Positions 7,617-17,437 of a DNA stretch of 64,000 nt are shown piece after piece. A program made the position numbers and the translations under genes. Below the pieces are notes generated by a model. That model searched no databases and was not told the origin of the DNA. It saw only the letters and a program-made list of their open reading frames with translations. Where the stretch lies: positions 2,046,001 to 2,110,000 of the forward strand of contig NZ_CP151997.1 of the NCBI RefSeq assembly GCF_038595005.1. Direction: 5' to 3'. The stretch's first letter is position 1. The number at the start of each line of letters is the position of its first letter. This DNA is from Chryseomicrobium sp. FSL W7-1435. Its GTDB lineage: Bacteria; Bacillota; Bacilli; Bacillales_A; Planococcaceae.

Positions 7617-7952
7617 TTACCACCAAACAATCGTTAAGAATGTGATGACAAATGTAAAGCCGAACAATGCGCCACTGTATAAGAAGAACGCAGCCATGTT
7701 ATGGCCTTTATCACTCATATGCATGAAATAATAAAGTTGAAGGACTACTTGTACTGCTGCAAGAAGCAAGATGATAGGTGCTACATAGAATGCAGACATG
7801 CCTGCAGCTACTGTTGCAAAAGCGATAAATGTTAAGAAAATCATAATCGCAAAAGTAACGACTTGCATTTGCATGTGATGTGAACGTTTGCGACGCGCGT
7901 ATTCATATTGTGTCTTGTTTTTCGCTACAACAACATGTGTATCGTGACCCAT
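7617..7952 (-). CDS. ctaF: Cytochrome c oxidase subunit IVB (CtaF)
   Basis: A 111-residue membrane protein with three hydrophobic segments (about 30-50, 54-77, 87-109) and the motif QVVLQLYYFMHMSDKGHN of prokaryotic subunit IV. It is the small accessory subunit of the caa3 oxidase. The ATG at 7952 lies one base after the ctaE stop, so it is expected to be translationally coupled to ctaE. It is the last gene of ctaCDEF, just before a terminator. Confidence 0.92.
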   Translation of the reverse strand: MGHDTHVVVAKNKTQYEYARRKRSHHMQMQVVTFAIMIFLTFIAFATVAAGMSAFYVAPIILLLAAVQVVLQLYYFMHMSDKGHNMAAFFLYSGALFGFTFVITFLTIVWW

Positions 7953-7953
7953 C

Positions 7954-8586
7954 TTAACCCATCACTCCCATCAAGTAAACTACTGTGAAGATGAATACCC
8001 ACACAACATCAATGAAGTGCCAGTATAGTGAAGCTGTGTAATACTTCTGCGCATTGTATACAGACAATCCGCGTTTTGCATTACGTAGCATAAGAAGGAT
8101 GATCCATCCTAAACCAATCACTACGTGAAGACCGTGTGTTCCAACTAATGTAAAGAATGCAGAAGAGAAAGCACTCTGTGAGAAGTAGAAACCAATGTGT
8201 ACATAGTGATAGAACTCGTAGATCTCAAGAGCCAAGAATCCTAGACCTAGTAATACAGTGATTGCCATCCATGTTTGCATACCACGGAAATTAAAGTTCT
8301 TCATGTGGTACATTGCGTAAACAGATGTTAAAGAAGATGTTAAAAGTAACATCGTCATAAGGAATACAAGAGGTAATCCTTCACTAAACAAAGACTGTGT
8401 CGTGAATGTCATACCTTCTGGACCTTTATCTTTCAACGCTAAATATGTTGCGAATAAAGATGCGAAGAGAACAGTCTCTCCACCAAGGAATAACCAGAAA
8501 CCTAAGAACTTATTTTTACCTTCAAGATTAGCCGTTTCCGGATGTTCCGGCCACGTTTGTGGGGTATATTTAATTTCTTCAGCCAT
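7954..8586 (-). CDS. ctaE: Cytochrome c oxidase subunit III (CtaE)
   Basis: A 210-residue subunit III with five membrane segments. Family motifs are FWLFLGGETVLFASLFATYL near 30-49 and GTHGLHVVIGLGWI near 148-161, and the C-terminal YWHFIDVVWVFIFTVVYLMG. Its ATG overlaps the ctaD stop codon by one base (TAATG), indicating translational coupling. Subunit III stabilises the catalytic core of the oxidase. Confidence 0.96.
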   Translation of the reverse strand: MAEEIKYTPQTWPEHPETANLEGKNKFLGFWLFLGGETVLFASLFATYLALKDKGPEGMTFTTQSLFSEGLPLVFLMTMLLLTSSLTSVYAMYHMKNFNFRGMQTWMAITVLLGLGFLALEIYEFYHYVHIGFYFSQSAFSSAFFTLVGTHGLHVVIGLGWIILLMLRNAKRGLSVYNAQKYYTASLYWHFIDVVWVFIFTVVYLMGVMG

Positions 8587-10451
8587 TAGTATTTACCCCC
8601 TTTGTCATCCATTAAATCTTCTTTATGGATATGATATCCGTGGTCATCTTTCCATGAACGGACACCCATAGAGATAAGTGTGATGGCTAGACCGATTACT
8701 AGTACCGGAACAGCCCACGTTTTTTCACCGTTGTAAAGTGCACCAAATGATGCGATGAACAGACCAAGTGACATTACAAATGGAATGAATGAGTTGTTTG
8801 GCATGTGAATATCGCTAAGTGGTTCAGCGTATGTCATACCTTCTTTATTTCCTTCTTGTTTCTCGATCCAGAATGTATCTAGACCACGAACAAGTGGTGT
8901 ACGTTTGAAGTTGTAGAATGGTACTGGTTGTGGAATCGCCCACTCAAGTGTGCGTCCATCTTCCCAAGGATCCGTTCCAGCCGGTTTGTTTTGAACAACA
9001 GTTTTCACGATGTTCACCACTAACACGATAACTCCAAGTGCCATGAATACGGCACCACCAGAACTGATTGCGTTGAATGCGTCCCAACCTTGGTCTCCTA
9101 CGAATGTGAATACACGACGTGGCATACCCATTAATCCTAAGAAGTGTTGGATAAAGAATGTTGCATGGAAACCGAAGAAGAATAACCAGAATGTGATTTT
9201 TCCAAGTTTCTCATCTAACATTTGGTTGAACATTAACGGCCAGTACAAGTGCAGACCCGCTAAGATTGCTAGTACTACCCCACCTACGATTACGTAGTGG
9301 AAGTGAGCTACGATGAAGTATGAATCGTGTAATTGGTAATCAAGTGGTGCAGCTGCCTGCATGATCCCTGTTACCCCACCTGCTACGAATGAAGGAATAA
9401 ATCCTAAAGCGTAAAGCATTGGTGTTGTGACTTTGATGCTACCGCCCCAAATTGTGAGGAGCCAGTTAAAGATTTTCACACCAGTTGGTACCGCAATTGC
9501 CATGGTCGCTACAGCGAAGATTGCGTTTGCTGTTGGCCCAAGACCTACTGTGAACATGTGGTGAGCCCATACCATGAATCCTAAGAAACCGATAAGAACT
9601 GTTGCAAATACCATCGCTGAGTAACCGAATAAACGTTTACGTGAGAAGATGACAAAGATTTCAGAGAAAATACCGAATGCCGGTAAAATCAGGATGTATA
9701 CCTCAGGGTGACCGAAGATCCAGAATAAGTGCTCCCAGATAATTGTGTTTCCACCCATTGTATGATCAAAGAAGTTCGCACCGAACATACGGTCAAAGAT
9801 CAAGAAGAAAAGACCGATTGTAAGTGGTGGGAATGCGAATAAAATAAGTGCAGATGCGACAAACGTTGTCCACGTGAATAGTGGCATACGCATATATGTC
9901 ATACCAGGTGCACGCATGTTAATGATTGTTACTAGGAAGTTAATCCCGGCAATATACGTACCGGCCCCAGAGATCTGAAGTCCAAGTGCGTAGAAGTCAA
10001 TACCATTTCCAGGTGAGTAAAGCGAGAGCGATGCATACGATGTCCATCCAGCATCTGGCGCTCCTCCCATGAACCAAGATAGGTTAAGGAAAATTCCTCC
10101 GAAGAAGAACAACCAGAAACCAAGTGAGTTTAAGAATGGGAATGCAACGTCACGTGCTCCAATTTGAAGTGGAACTACGGCATTCATATATCCAAATAAT
10201 ATCGGCATGGCGGCAAGGAAAATCATTGTCGTACCATGCATAGTAAGGATTTCATTGTATAGACCGGCACTTAAGAAGTCGTTACCCGGTACAGCTAACT
10301 GGATACGAATCAGCATTGCCTCGATACCACCGACAATGAAGAAGAATCCACCTGATGCTAAATAAAGGATGGCAATTTTCTTATGGTCAACTGTTGTAAG
10401 CCAGTCCCATAATACGGAGCCAAAGCCTTTTTTCTGTGCGATTGCGCTCAC
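8586..10451 (-). CDS. ctaD: Cytochrome c oxidase subunit I (CtaD)
   Basis: The 621-residue catalytic subunit that holds haem a, haem a3 and CuB. Ligand motifs are all present: [12 protein letters not shown] (haem a His), [14 protein letters not shown] (the His-Tyr cross-link and CuB), WAHHMFT (two CuB His) and [13 protein letters not shown] (haem a3/a His pair). Twelve core segments plus extra C-terminal segments typical of the Bacillus caa3 enzyme are seen. GTG 10451 follows GGAGGTAGGAACT. It sits 18 bases after ctaC. Confidence 0.97.
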   Translation of the reverse strand: MSAIAQKKGFGSVLWDWLTTVDHKKIAILYLASGGFFFIVGGIEAMLIRIQLAVPGNDFLSAGLYNEILTMHGTTMIFLAAMPILFGYMNAVVPLQIGARDVAFPFLNSLGFWLFFFGGIFLNLSWFMGGAPDAGWTSYASLSLYSPGNGIDFYALGLQISGAGTYIAGINFLVTIINMRAPGMTYMRMPLFTWTTFVASALILFAFPPLTIGLFFLIFDRMFGANFFDHTMGGNTIIWEHLFWIFGHPEVYILILPAFGIFSEIFVIFSRKRLFGYSAMVFATVLIGFLGFMVWAHHMFTVGLGPTANAIFAVATMAIAVPTGVKIFNWLLTIWGGSIKVTTPMLYALGFIPSFVAGGVTGIMQAAAPLDYQLHDSYFIVAHFHYVIVGGVVLAILAGLHLYWPLMFNQMLDEKLGKITFWLFFFGFHATFFIQHFLGLMGMPRRVFTFVGDQGWDAFNAISSGGAVFMALGVIVLVVNIVKTVVQNKPAGTDPWEDGRTLEWAIPQPVPFYNFKRTPLVRGLDTFWIEKQEGNKEGMTYAEPLSDIHMPNNSFIPFVMSLGLFIASFGALYNGEKTWAVPVLVIGLAITLISMGVRSWKDDHGYHIHKEDLMDDKGGKY

Positions 10452-10469
10452 AGTTCCTACCTCCTTCGA

Positions 10470-11549
10470 CTATTGCTTATTTTCTACTGATAAGCCCATT
10501 AAATACGCAGCTAAAGCATCTAACTCTTCATCTGATAAGTTAGGGTACTCAGGCATATTGTTTCCTGGCTTGTATTCTTGTGGATTCTTGATCCAGTCTT
10601 TTAAGTTTTCTTCCGTGTAATCTAAGTAACCAGCTACTCGGTTACGATCGCCAAATGTCGCCACGTTTGGACCTTGTCCTTGTGCAACAGCTCCGCCAAC
10701 TGCAGATACTGCGTGACATCCGATACAACCGTTTTGAACGAATAACTCTTCACCTTGAACTGCTAGATCAGATTCAGGTGCAGATGGTTCTTCATTCGCA
10801 GCTGCTACCCACGCGTCGAAATCTTCGCGGCTAACAGATTTTACTTTAAAGTCCATTAGTGCGTGAGACGGACCACATAGCTCAGCACATTTTCCGTAGA
10901 AAACGCCATCTTTTAAGCCTTCAGATTCTTTATCAAACTCTAAATAAAATTTGTTGATGTTTTCAACGTTTGTATCCAATTTACCACCGATGGATGGAAT
11001 CCAGAACGAGTGTTTCACGTCTGCTGCCATCAAATTGAAGTAAACGCGTTCTCCAGTAGGAACGACTAACTCCTGTGAAGTGACGATTCCTAAGTCTGGA
11101 TATTCAAATTCCCACCAGTAAAGGTGTGCATTTACGTTTACAGTCAATGCTGTTTTATTACCTTCTTCGTCTACTTCTTCCATTCCAGCTACTTCAGCTT
11201 GTGTATATGTATAATACACAGTCGGAACTGCTAAAATAACGAGTAAGATGATTGGAATAACTGTCCAAAGAATCTCAAGTTTTGTATTTCCTTCTACTTG
11301 TTCAGGGATTGTATCTTCCCCAACTTTAGAGCGTCTGAATTTCATGAGTGCCAGTACATAGATAACAACAACGACAATAATTACGAAGGTCATAATTGCA
11401 GTAGAAAGAATCAACAAGTTAAATTGTTCAGAGGCTACTGGACCTCGTGGAGTCAAAGTTGAAATTTGCTCTTGGCCACAGGCAGCTAGGAAAAACATAA
11501 GCGCCGCTAGCATTGAAAAGAGTCGCCATTTTTTTAGCCCTTTCATCAT
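10470..11549 (-). CDS. ctaC: Cytochrome c oxidase subunit II with fused cytochrome c domain (CtaC)
   Basis: A lipoprotein subunit II. I start at ATG 11549 because the following 24 residues form a normal lipoprotein signal ending LAAC; an ATG at 11573 is also in frame but lacks a ribosome binding site. Two membrane hairpin segments follow (about 45-70 and 90-112). The CuA domain has WWEFEYPD, DVKHSFWIPS and CAELCGPSHALM. A C-terminal cytochrome c domain with CIGCH and a distal Met (NNMPEYP) makes this a caa3-type enzyme that takes electrons from bound haem c. First gene of ctaCDEF. Confidence 0.94.
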   Translation of the reverse strand: MMKGLKKWRLFSMLAALMFFLAACGQEQISTLTPRGPVASEQFNLLILSTAIMTFVIIVVVVIYVLALMKFRRSKVGEDTIPEQVEGNTKLEILWTVIPIILLVILAVPTVYYTYTQAEVAGMEEVDEEGNKTALTVNVNAHLYWWEFEYPDLGIVTSQELVVPTGERVYFNLMAADVKHSFWIPSIGGKLDTNVENINKFYLEFDKESEGLKDGVFYGKCAELCGPSHALMDFKVKSVSREDFDAWVAAANEEPSAPESDLAVQGEELFVQNGCIGCHAVSAVGGAVAQGQGPNVATFGDRNRVAGYLDYTEENLKDWIKNPQEYKPGNNMPEYPNLSDEELDALAAYLMGLSVENKQ

Positions 11550-11618
11550 CGCTAAATCAAACCCCACTTTCATAGTTGTAATGTTCTTCGCTTACGGATG
11601 TGCTCTACATGGTTCTTA

Positions 11619-12536
11619 TTAGATAAAGATTGCAAAGATCACAATCGATACGAATAAGATCGTCATGTAGTTTAGGGAATAAACAAACATTTTTGTTGCC
11701 CACTTTAAATCATCTTGCGTACGATAGCCTTTTAGAGCAAGCCATAGCCATCCAAGATTGAGAGCTGTTGCAAGGATTAAAAACCCTGTTCCTAATGAAC
11801 TTAGTAAGAAAGGAACTGGTAACAATGCAAGTACCCAAATTAAAATGGAGCGCTTTGTGCGTTTAAAGCCTTTTACTACTGGTAACATTGGAATGTCAGC
11901 TGCTCGGTATTCTTCTGTTCGCTTCATAGCAAGTGCATAGAAGTGCGGTGGTTGCCAGATGAACATAATTAAGAATAATGCCCAAGCTTCCCAGCCAATC
12001 ACAGGTTCAATTGCCGCCCACCCGATTAATGGTGGAATAGCTCCTGAAATACTTCCTACAACTGTATTGCTGACATGTTTCCGTTTTGACCACATAGAGT
12101 AGAGCACGACATAACTAATGATGCCGGCAAGTCCCCAAACACCAGCAGATGTAGATGCCATAAATAACAATATTTCGCCTACAACGAGCAAAGTCAGAGC
12201 AATCGTCAGAACCAACGAACTTGAAAAACGACCTGTTACTGTTGGACGCTTGCGTGTTCTCTTCATAATTGGATCAATATCTTGGTCAATCCAGTTATTC
12301 ATCGCTGCCGAACCAGCAATTATGAGTGCAGATCCTCCAATTGTCAGCAGTACTAGATCAAATTCCTGTATAAAGCTACGTCCCGTCAATTGAAAAGCCA
12401 ACCACATACCTGTAAATGCAGTAATCAAATTGGAATTCACAATGCCAATTTTAATAAGTGCTAAAAAATCTTGCATCCACGTTGTCGATTCGACAGTCGG
12501 CTCAGACGTTGTAGCTAATGTCGTACTGTTCGACAT
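11619..12536 (-). CDS. ctaB: Protohaem IX farnesyltransferase (haem O synthase) CtaB
   Basis: A 305-residue UbiA-family enzyme that adds a farnesyl group to haem B to give haem O. ATG 12536 is chosen because GGAGG lies 7 bases upstream; a further ATG at 12557 lies in front of that site. The prenyl diphosphate-binding motif NNWIDQDIDPIMKRTRKRP is near residues 87-105 and the second Asp-rich loop near KRTEEYRAADIPML. About nine membrane segments. It precedes ctaC on the same strand (69-base gap) and is divergent from ctaA, which uses its product. Confidence 0.95.
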   Translation of the reverse strand: MSNSTTLATTSEPTVESTTWMQDFLALIKIGIVNSNLITAFTGMWLAFQLTGRSFIQEFDLVLLTIGGSALIIAGSAAMNNWIDQDIDPIMKRTRKRPTVTGRFSSSLVLTIALTLLVVGEILLFMASTSAGVWGLAGIISYVVLYSMWSKRKHVSNTVVGSISGAIPPLIGWAAIEPVIGWEAWALFLIMFIWQPPHFYALAMKRTEEYRAADIPMLPVVKGFKRTKRSILIWVLALLPVPFLLSSLGTGFLILATALNLGWLWLALKGYRTQDDLKWATKMFVYSLNYMTILFVSIVIFAIFI

Positions 12537-12837
12537 GTTGCGCCTCCTTTCATTCATGTAAGCATAATCTGCTACTCTTAACTATAACTAAAAACCGTAT
12601 GAATTTCTAGCGTGTTCCGAGAATTTCACAAATCTATGGCCTACATCGTCATTTTGTCATAACATCTTAATAGTAATGGATTTCTGTTGTCGAGTTGTGA
12701 AAAGGAAGGTACGAATTTATGAACAAAGTGTGAAATAACAATAGAGACAGGACATGGTTCTCTTTTGTTCGTTGTTTTTTAGTGCTATTTTCGCTATTAT
12801 CAAAGAGCAGATAAGGTATAGAAATGAAGGTGAAGCA
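12537..12837. promoter_or_regulatory. ctaB-ctaA divergent control region
   Basis: This 301-base AT-rich region separates the two haem-modification genes. On the plus strand TTGTTT at 12772-12777 and TATTAT at 12795-12800 are 17 bases apart, a reasonable sigma-A promoter about 38 bases ahead of the ctaA start. No clear promoter for ctaB was recognised. In B. subtilis ctaA and ctaB are controlled by ResD here; I cannot demonstrate a ResD site from sequence alone. Confidence 0.5.
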
Positions 12838-13758
12838 GTGAAAATACATCCAGTCTTAAAAATTCTTGCCGTCCTCTCCACTCTTGGTATGCTCATGATC
12901 TTGCTCGGTGGTGCGTTAGTAACCAAAACCGAAAGTGGTCTTGGCTGTGGACGCAATTGGCCAGATTGTAACGGAAATTTAATACCAAAAGAAATTACAG
13001 CCGAAGTTTTAATTGAATTTTCTCACCGTGCTGTCACACTTGGTGTCAGCGTATTGATTTTAGCTCTTGCTATTTGGTCATGGCGGAAAATCGGTCACGT
13101 ACGTGAAACAAAGTTTTTAGCGTTCATCTCCGTATTTTTCTTAGTTCTTCAAGCACTCATAGGTGCTGCACAGGTTTTATGGGGTCAAGGAGACTTCATC
13201 CTTGCATTGCATTTCGGAATTTCTCTAATTTCGTTTGCTTCAGTGTTCTTATTGACCTTATTAGTATTCGAAGTAGATAAAAAGTTCCACAGTAATCAAC
13301 TTGTAATTGATCGCAAACTACGCTTCCACACAATTGGTGTCACGCTCTATTCCTATATTGTTATTTACACAGGGGCTCTAGTCCGACATACAGAATCTAG
13401 TTTGATTTGTCGTGATTGGCCACTCTGTCGAAACGATGAATTCGCATTACCGAGCAACATGTATGAATGGGTACAAATGGGACACCGCGCGGCAGCTGCA
13501 CTAATTTTCATCTGGTTGCTCTATATCATGATTTATGTCATTAAAAACTATAAATCACAGAAGGTCCTTTATTATGGTTGGATCATCGCATTTACATTAG
13601 TAGCCTTGCAAGCAACGACAGGCATGTTATCTGTGTTAACTCGCTTAAACTTGTATGTTGCTTTGATGCACTCACTATTTATTACGTTACTCTTTGGATT
13701 GCTTTGTTACATGATACTTCTGGTATCTAGAAGCCGTGCCAATTACAAACGGGATTAA
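12838..13758 (+). CDS. ctaA: Haem A synthase CtaA
   Basis: A 306-residue protein (same length as B. subtilis CtaA) that oxidises haem O to haem A. GTG 12838 is used because GAAGGTGAA precedes it; the frame is open 28 codons upstream but those residues are not family-like. Eight membrane segments. Both conserved Cys pairs are present: GCGRNWPDC near 35-43 and ICRDWPLC near 190-197, as are the haem-liganding His in EFSHR, ALHFG, MGHRAA and LMHSL. It is divergent from ctaB. Confidence 0.95.
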   Translation: MKIHPVLKILAVLSTLGMLMILLGGALVTKTESGLGCGRNWPDCNGNLIPKEITAEVLIEFSHRAVTLGVSVLILALAIWSWRKIGHVRETKFLAFISVFFLVLQALIGAAQVLWGQGDFILALHFGISLISFASVFLLTLLVFEVDKKFHSNQLVIDRKLRFHTIGVTLYSYIVIYTGALVRHTESSLICRDWPLCRNDEFALPSNMYEWVQMGHRAAAALIFIWLLYIMIYVIKNYKSQKVLYYGWIIAFTLVALQATTGMLSVLTRLNLYVALMHSLFITLLFGLLCYMILLVSRSRANYKRD

Positions 13759-13765
13759 GTAAAGT

Positions 13766-13796
13766 CTGTTCGCTTCGTGCGAGCAGATTTTTTTGT
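13766..13796 (+). terminator. Rho-independent terminator after ctaA
   Basis: TCTGTTCGC and GCGAGCAGA form a stem around TTCGT, followed by seven T. It lies just after the ctaA stop and before a second palindrome of the dispersed family. Confidence 0.8.
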
Positions 13797-13858
13797 TTTC
13801 GATAAATTTGTTTGCTCGCTCTGTGAGGCACCCAGAGATAATCTGTAGAGAAGAGGGC

Positions 13859-13941
13859 GGGACAAAATTCAGTAATAGACACAAAAATCAGCAAATTCTC
13901 TAGAATTGACCCTAGAGAACTTGCTGATTTATTTTAGTCCC
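13859..13941. repeat. Dispersed palindromic unit, copy A (full length)
   Basis: Inner arms AAATCAGCAAATTCTCTAG (13885-13903) and its near-perfect complement (13912-13930) enclose AATTGACC. Outer ends GGGACAAAAT (13859-13868) and ATTTTAGTCCC (13931-13941) also pair. It sits in the convergent ctaA/pyc junction and would end transcription from both sides. Confidence 0.8.
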
Positions 13942-13976
13942 AATCTCTTTTTTTACTTGTAGTTCAAAGGTTTTGA

Positions 13977-16900
13977 TTAGGCCTTTTCGATTTCAATCAA
14001 TAGATCTCCTGGTGAGATTGCTTCTCCTGCCACCACGTGAATCTCCTGAATCGTCCCGTTGAAAGGTGCTTGAACAGTCGTTTCCATTTTCATTGCTTCA
14101 GTGATAAGCAAATGCTCACCACGTTTAACTTTACTGCCCTTAGCTATAGCAACCTTTAAAACAGTCCCCGGCATCGTAGCACCAATGTGCTGTTCATTGC
14201 CCGTTTCTATTTTCCGTTTTGCTACATGACTGACCTCCACATTAACATCTTGAATGTAAATTTCGCGTGGTTGACCGTTTAGCTCAAAGTAAATGGTGCG
14301 TTGACCTTCTAAGTTAGCATCACTAATGGAAACAAGTTTAACCATTAGCGTCTTCCCTTTTTCAATCTCCACTTCAATTTCCTCGCCTAGCTTCATTCCG
14401 TAAAGGAATGTTGGCGTGTCTAAAACGGACACATTCCCAAATTGATCGACCGTCGTGCGGTATTCTTCAAACACTTTAGGGTAGAGAAGATGCGCTAAAA
14501 CTTCATGGCTGCTCACTGGACGGCCTAGTTTGGTAAATAGCTCTTCACGTACCTGTTCAAAGTTTGCAGGCTCTAGAAGCTCTCCTGGACGTACTGTGAT
14601 CGGTTTACGATCCTTTAAGATCACTAATTGCAATTCTTCAGGGAAACCGCCATACGGTTGGCCGATATACCCCTCAAAGAATTCGATGACAGAATCCGGG
14701 AAATCCAGCGACTGACCTTTTGTTAAAACTGTATACTCATCTAAATCGTTTTGAACCATAAATAGCGCCATGTCTCCCACAACTTTTGAGGATGGAGTAA
14801 CTTTTACAACATCACCAAACAATAAGTTCACTCGAGAATACATGTCTTTTACTTCTTCCCAACGTTCACCTAGACCTACAGCCTTTGCTTGTTGCTGTAA
14901 GTTGCTGTACTGACCGCCTGGCATTTCATGAACATAGATTTCAGAATGCGGACTCTTCATACCACTTTCAAAATCACTGTAGTATTTACGAACTTCTTCC
15001 CAATACTGTGACAATAACTCCAGCTCTTGAACATCTGTGCGAATGGTACGTCCAGTGCCTGTTAATGCATAAGAAAGGGAGCTTGCTGAGGGTTGAGAAG
15101 TTAAGCCACTCATAGAACCAAGAGCAGTATCTACGATGTCCACACCCGCTTCAATAGCACGTGCGTATTGGAATACACCATTTCCGCTTGTGTCATGTGT
15201 GTGCAAGTGAATCGGTAAATCTGTTGTATCTTTCAGCTCACTAATTAAACGGTACGCTGCTTCAGGTTTTAATAGCCCCGCCATATCCTTAATTGCAAGA
15301 ATATGTGCGCCAGCCGCTTCTAATTCTTTAGCCATGTCTTTGTAATACTGAACTGTGTATTTTTGACGGCTATCATCTAAAATATCTCCCGTATAACAAA
15401 TAGCTGCTTCTGCGATCTTCCCAGATTGGCGAGTCGCATCGATTGCCACTTCCATTCCTTTGATCCAGTTTAAGCTATCAAAAATACGGAACACATCAAT
15501 CCCAGCATCAGCTGATTTTTGGACGAATTCACGAATCACATTATCGGGATAGTTTTTGTACCCAACTGCGTTAGCACCACGTAATAACATCTGGAACATA
15601 ACATTCGGAATTTTTTCACGCAGCGTTAACAAGCGCTCCCATGGATCTTCTTTTAAGAAACGGTACGCTACATCGAATGTTGCGCCGCCCCACATCTCCA
15701 GAGAAAAAGCATCTTTCATGCCGTGGGCTGTTTGGTTAGCAATTTGATACATATCATACGAACGAACTCGTGTAGCAAGTAAAGATTGATGGGCATCTCG
15801 GAATGTAGTGTCTGTAATCAAAACATCTTTCTGTTCTTTGATCCATTTGACCACAGCCTCGGCGCCTTGCTCGTCTAGCAATTGCTTCGTACCTGACAGA
15901 GATTTTACATCGAATTTTTCAGTAGATTGTGGTGGTAAATGGAACACAGGTTTAGGCTTGCGTTCGATGCCCGGGAATCCGTTCACACTGATATTTCCGA
16001 TATAGGATAATAGTTTTGTTCCACGGTCTTGACGTGATGGGAACAAGAATAATTCAGGTGTTGTGTCGATAAAACTCGTATCAAATTTCCCTAAAATAAA
16101 GTTTGGATGCTTCACTACATTTTCAAGGAAAGGAATATTGGTCTTAATTCCGCGAATACGGAATTCTTGTAAGTTACGGTCCATCTTTGCTGCTGCTTCT
16201 TTAAAAGTCATACCCCATGTGGATACCTTTACAAGAAGAGAATCATAGTAAGGCGTGATAACTGCGCCTTGGAAGCCGTTACCTGCATCAAGACGGACAC
16301 CAAATCCACCACCAGAGCGATAGACCATTAATTTACCCGTATCTGGCATAAATTGATTCAGTGGATCTTCAGTCGTTACGCGCGATTGAATCGCAAAACC
16401 AAACAATGGAATTTTATCTTGTTCGGGAATTCCCATCTCTTCACTTGAGAGACTGAGACCTTGCGCAATTTTGATTTGAGCGTGCACGATATCTACACCC
16501 GTAATCATTTCTGTGATGGTGTGCTCTACCTGAATGCGAGGGTTTACTTCAATAAAGTAAAAGTCTTGATCTGTCACTAAAAACTCAACAGTCCCTGCAT
16601 TGATATAGCCAACGTTATTCATTAACTTGACAGCTGATTCACAAATTTCTTCTCGAAGTTTTTTACTCAGTGCGTTTGAAGGTGCAATCTCAACTACTTT
16701 TTGATGACGTCGTTGAATCGAACAATCTCGTTCATACAAATGAATCAAGTTGCCGTGCTTATCTCCTAAAATCTGAACTTCAATATGTTTTGGCTTGTCA
16801 ACAAACTTCTCTACATACACTTCATCGGAACCAAATGCCGCTTTCGCTTCTGATTTGGCCCGATCAAAGGCTTCTTGTAAATCTTCTTTTGTTGGCACTA

Positions 16901-17417
16901 CACGCATCCCTCGGCCACCCCCGCCAAGCGATGCTTTAATCATGAGTGGATAGCCATATGTATTACCGAATGCCTCTAATTCTTCTAGAGAGCTGACTGG
17001 ACCATCACTTCCTGGAATAACAGGAATACCTGCGGCAATTGCTTGATCACGAGCTTTTACTTTGTCACCAAACATATCGAGGTGCTTTGATGTCGGCCCT
17101 ATGAAGATAATGCCTTCTTCTTCACAACGTTTGGCAAACTCTAAGTTCTCAGACAAGAATCCGTAGCCCGGGTGAATCGCGTCTACGCCTGCATCTTTAG
17201 CAATTTCAATAATATTCTCGATGTCTAAATACGCATCGATTGGTTTTTTTCCATCTCCCACCAGATACGATTCATCTGATTTGAAGCGATGAAATGAGCC
17301 GTTGTCCTCGCGAGAATAGATAGCCACTGTTCGAATTCCTAGCTCTGTACATGCTCGGAATACCCGTATTGCTATTTCTCCTCGGTTTGCTACTAAAATT
17401 TTGTTAATTTTACTCAC
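13977..17417 (-). CDS. pyc: Pyruvate carboxylase
   Basis: A 1146-residue biotin enzyme forming oxaloacetate from pyruvate and bicarbonate. I start at GTG 17417: AAAGGGTGG is 8 bases upstream and the N-terminus then reads MSKINKILVANRGE like relatives; in-frame TTG/ATG codons up to 17441 have no site. Order of domains: biotin carboxylase (HPGYGFLSEN, ATP-grasp SLGGGGRGMR near 160), carboxyltransferase (LLTDTTFRDAHQSLLATR-like DTTFRDAHQSLLATR near 535), central domain, and biotinyl carrier with EAMKMETTVQAP near 1110. It is 20 bases downstream of ftsW, as in B. subtilis. In this order its activity is tied to c-di-AMP signalling through DarB or direct binding. Confidence 0.97.
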   Translation of the reverse strand: MSKINKILVANRGEIAIRVFRACTELGIRTVAIYSREDNGSFHRFKSDESYLVGDGKKPIDAYLDIENIIEIAKDAGVDAIHPGYGFLSENLEFAKRCEEEGIIFIGPTSKHLDMFGDKVKARDQAIAAGIPVIPGSDGPVSSLEELEAFGNTYGYPLMIKASLGGGGRGMRVVPTKEDLQEAFDRAKSEAKAAFGSDEVYVEKFVDKPKHIEVQILGDKHGNLIHLYERDCSIQRRHQKVVEIAPSNALSKKLREEICESAVKLMNNVGYINAGTVEFLVTDQDFYFIEVNPRIQVEHTITEMITGVDIVHAQIKIAQGLSLSSEEMGIPEQDKIPLFGFAIQSRVTTEDPLNQFMPDTGKLMVYRSGGGFGVRLDAGNGFQGAVITPYYDSLLVKVSTWGMTFKEAAAKMDRNLQEFRIRGIKTNIPFLENVVKHPNFILGKFDTSFIDTTPELFLFPSRQDRGTKLLSYIGNISVNGFPGIERKPKPVFHLPPQSTEKFDVKSLSGTKQLLDEQGAEAVVKWIKEQKDVLITDTTFRDAHQSLLATRVRSYDMYQIANQTAHGMKDAFSLEMWGGATFDVAYRFLKEDPWERLLTLREKIPNVMFQMLLRGANAVGYKNYPDNVIREFVQKSADAGIDVFRIFDSLNWIKGMEVAIDATRQSGKIAEAAICYTGDILDDSRQKYTVQYYKDMAKELEAAGAHILAIKDMAGLLKPEAAYRLISELKDTTDLPIHLHTHDTSGNGVFQYARAIEAGVDIVDTALGSMSGLTSQPSASSLSYALTGTGRTIRTDVQELELLSQYWEEVRKYYSDFESGMKSPHSEIYVHEMPGGQYSNLQQQAKAVGLGERWEEVKDMYSRVNLLFGDVVKVTPSSKVVGDMALFMVQNDLDEYTVLTKGQSLDFPDSVIEFFEGYIGQPYGGFPEELQLVILKDRKPITVRPGELLEPANFEQVREELFTKLGRPVSSHEVLAHLLYPKVFEEYRTTVDQFGNVSVLDTPTFLYGMKLGEEIEVEIEKGKTLMVKLVSISDANLEGQRTIYFELNGQPREIYIQDVNVEVSHVAKRKIETGNEQHIGATMPGTVLKVAIAKGSKVKRGEHLLITEAMKMETTVQAPFNGTIQEIHVVAGEAISPGDLLIEIEKA

Positions 17418-17437
17418 GTTCATCGCCACCCTTTGCA

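Noticed and set aside
11574-11618. Longer CtaC start at ATG 11573
   Set aside because: No ribosome binding site is present, and the eight added residues would spoil a standard lipoprotein signal that begins at ATG 11549.
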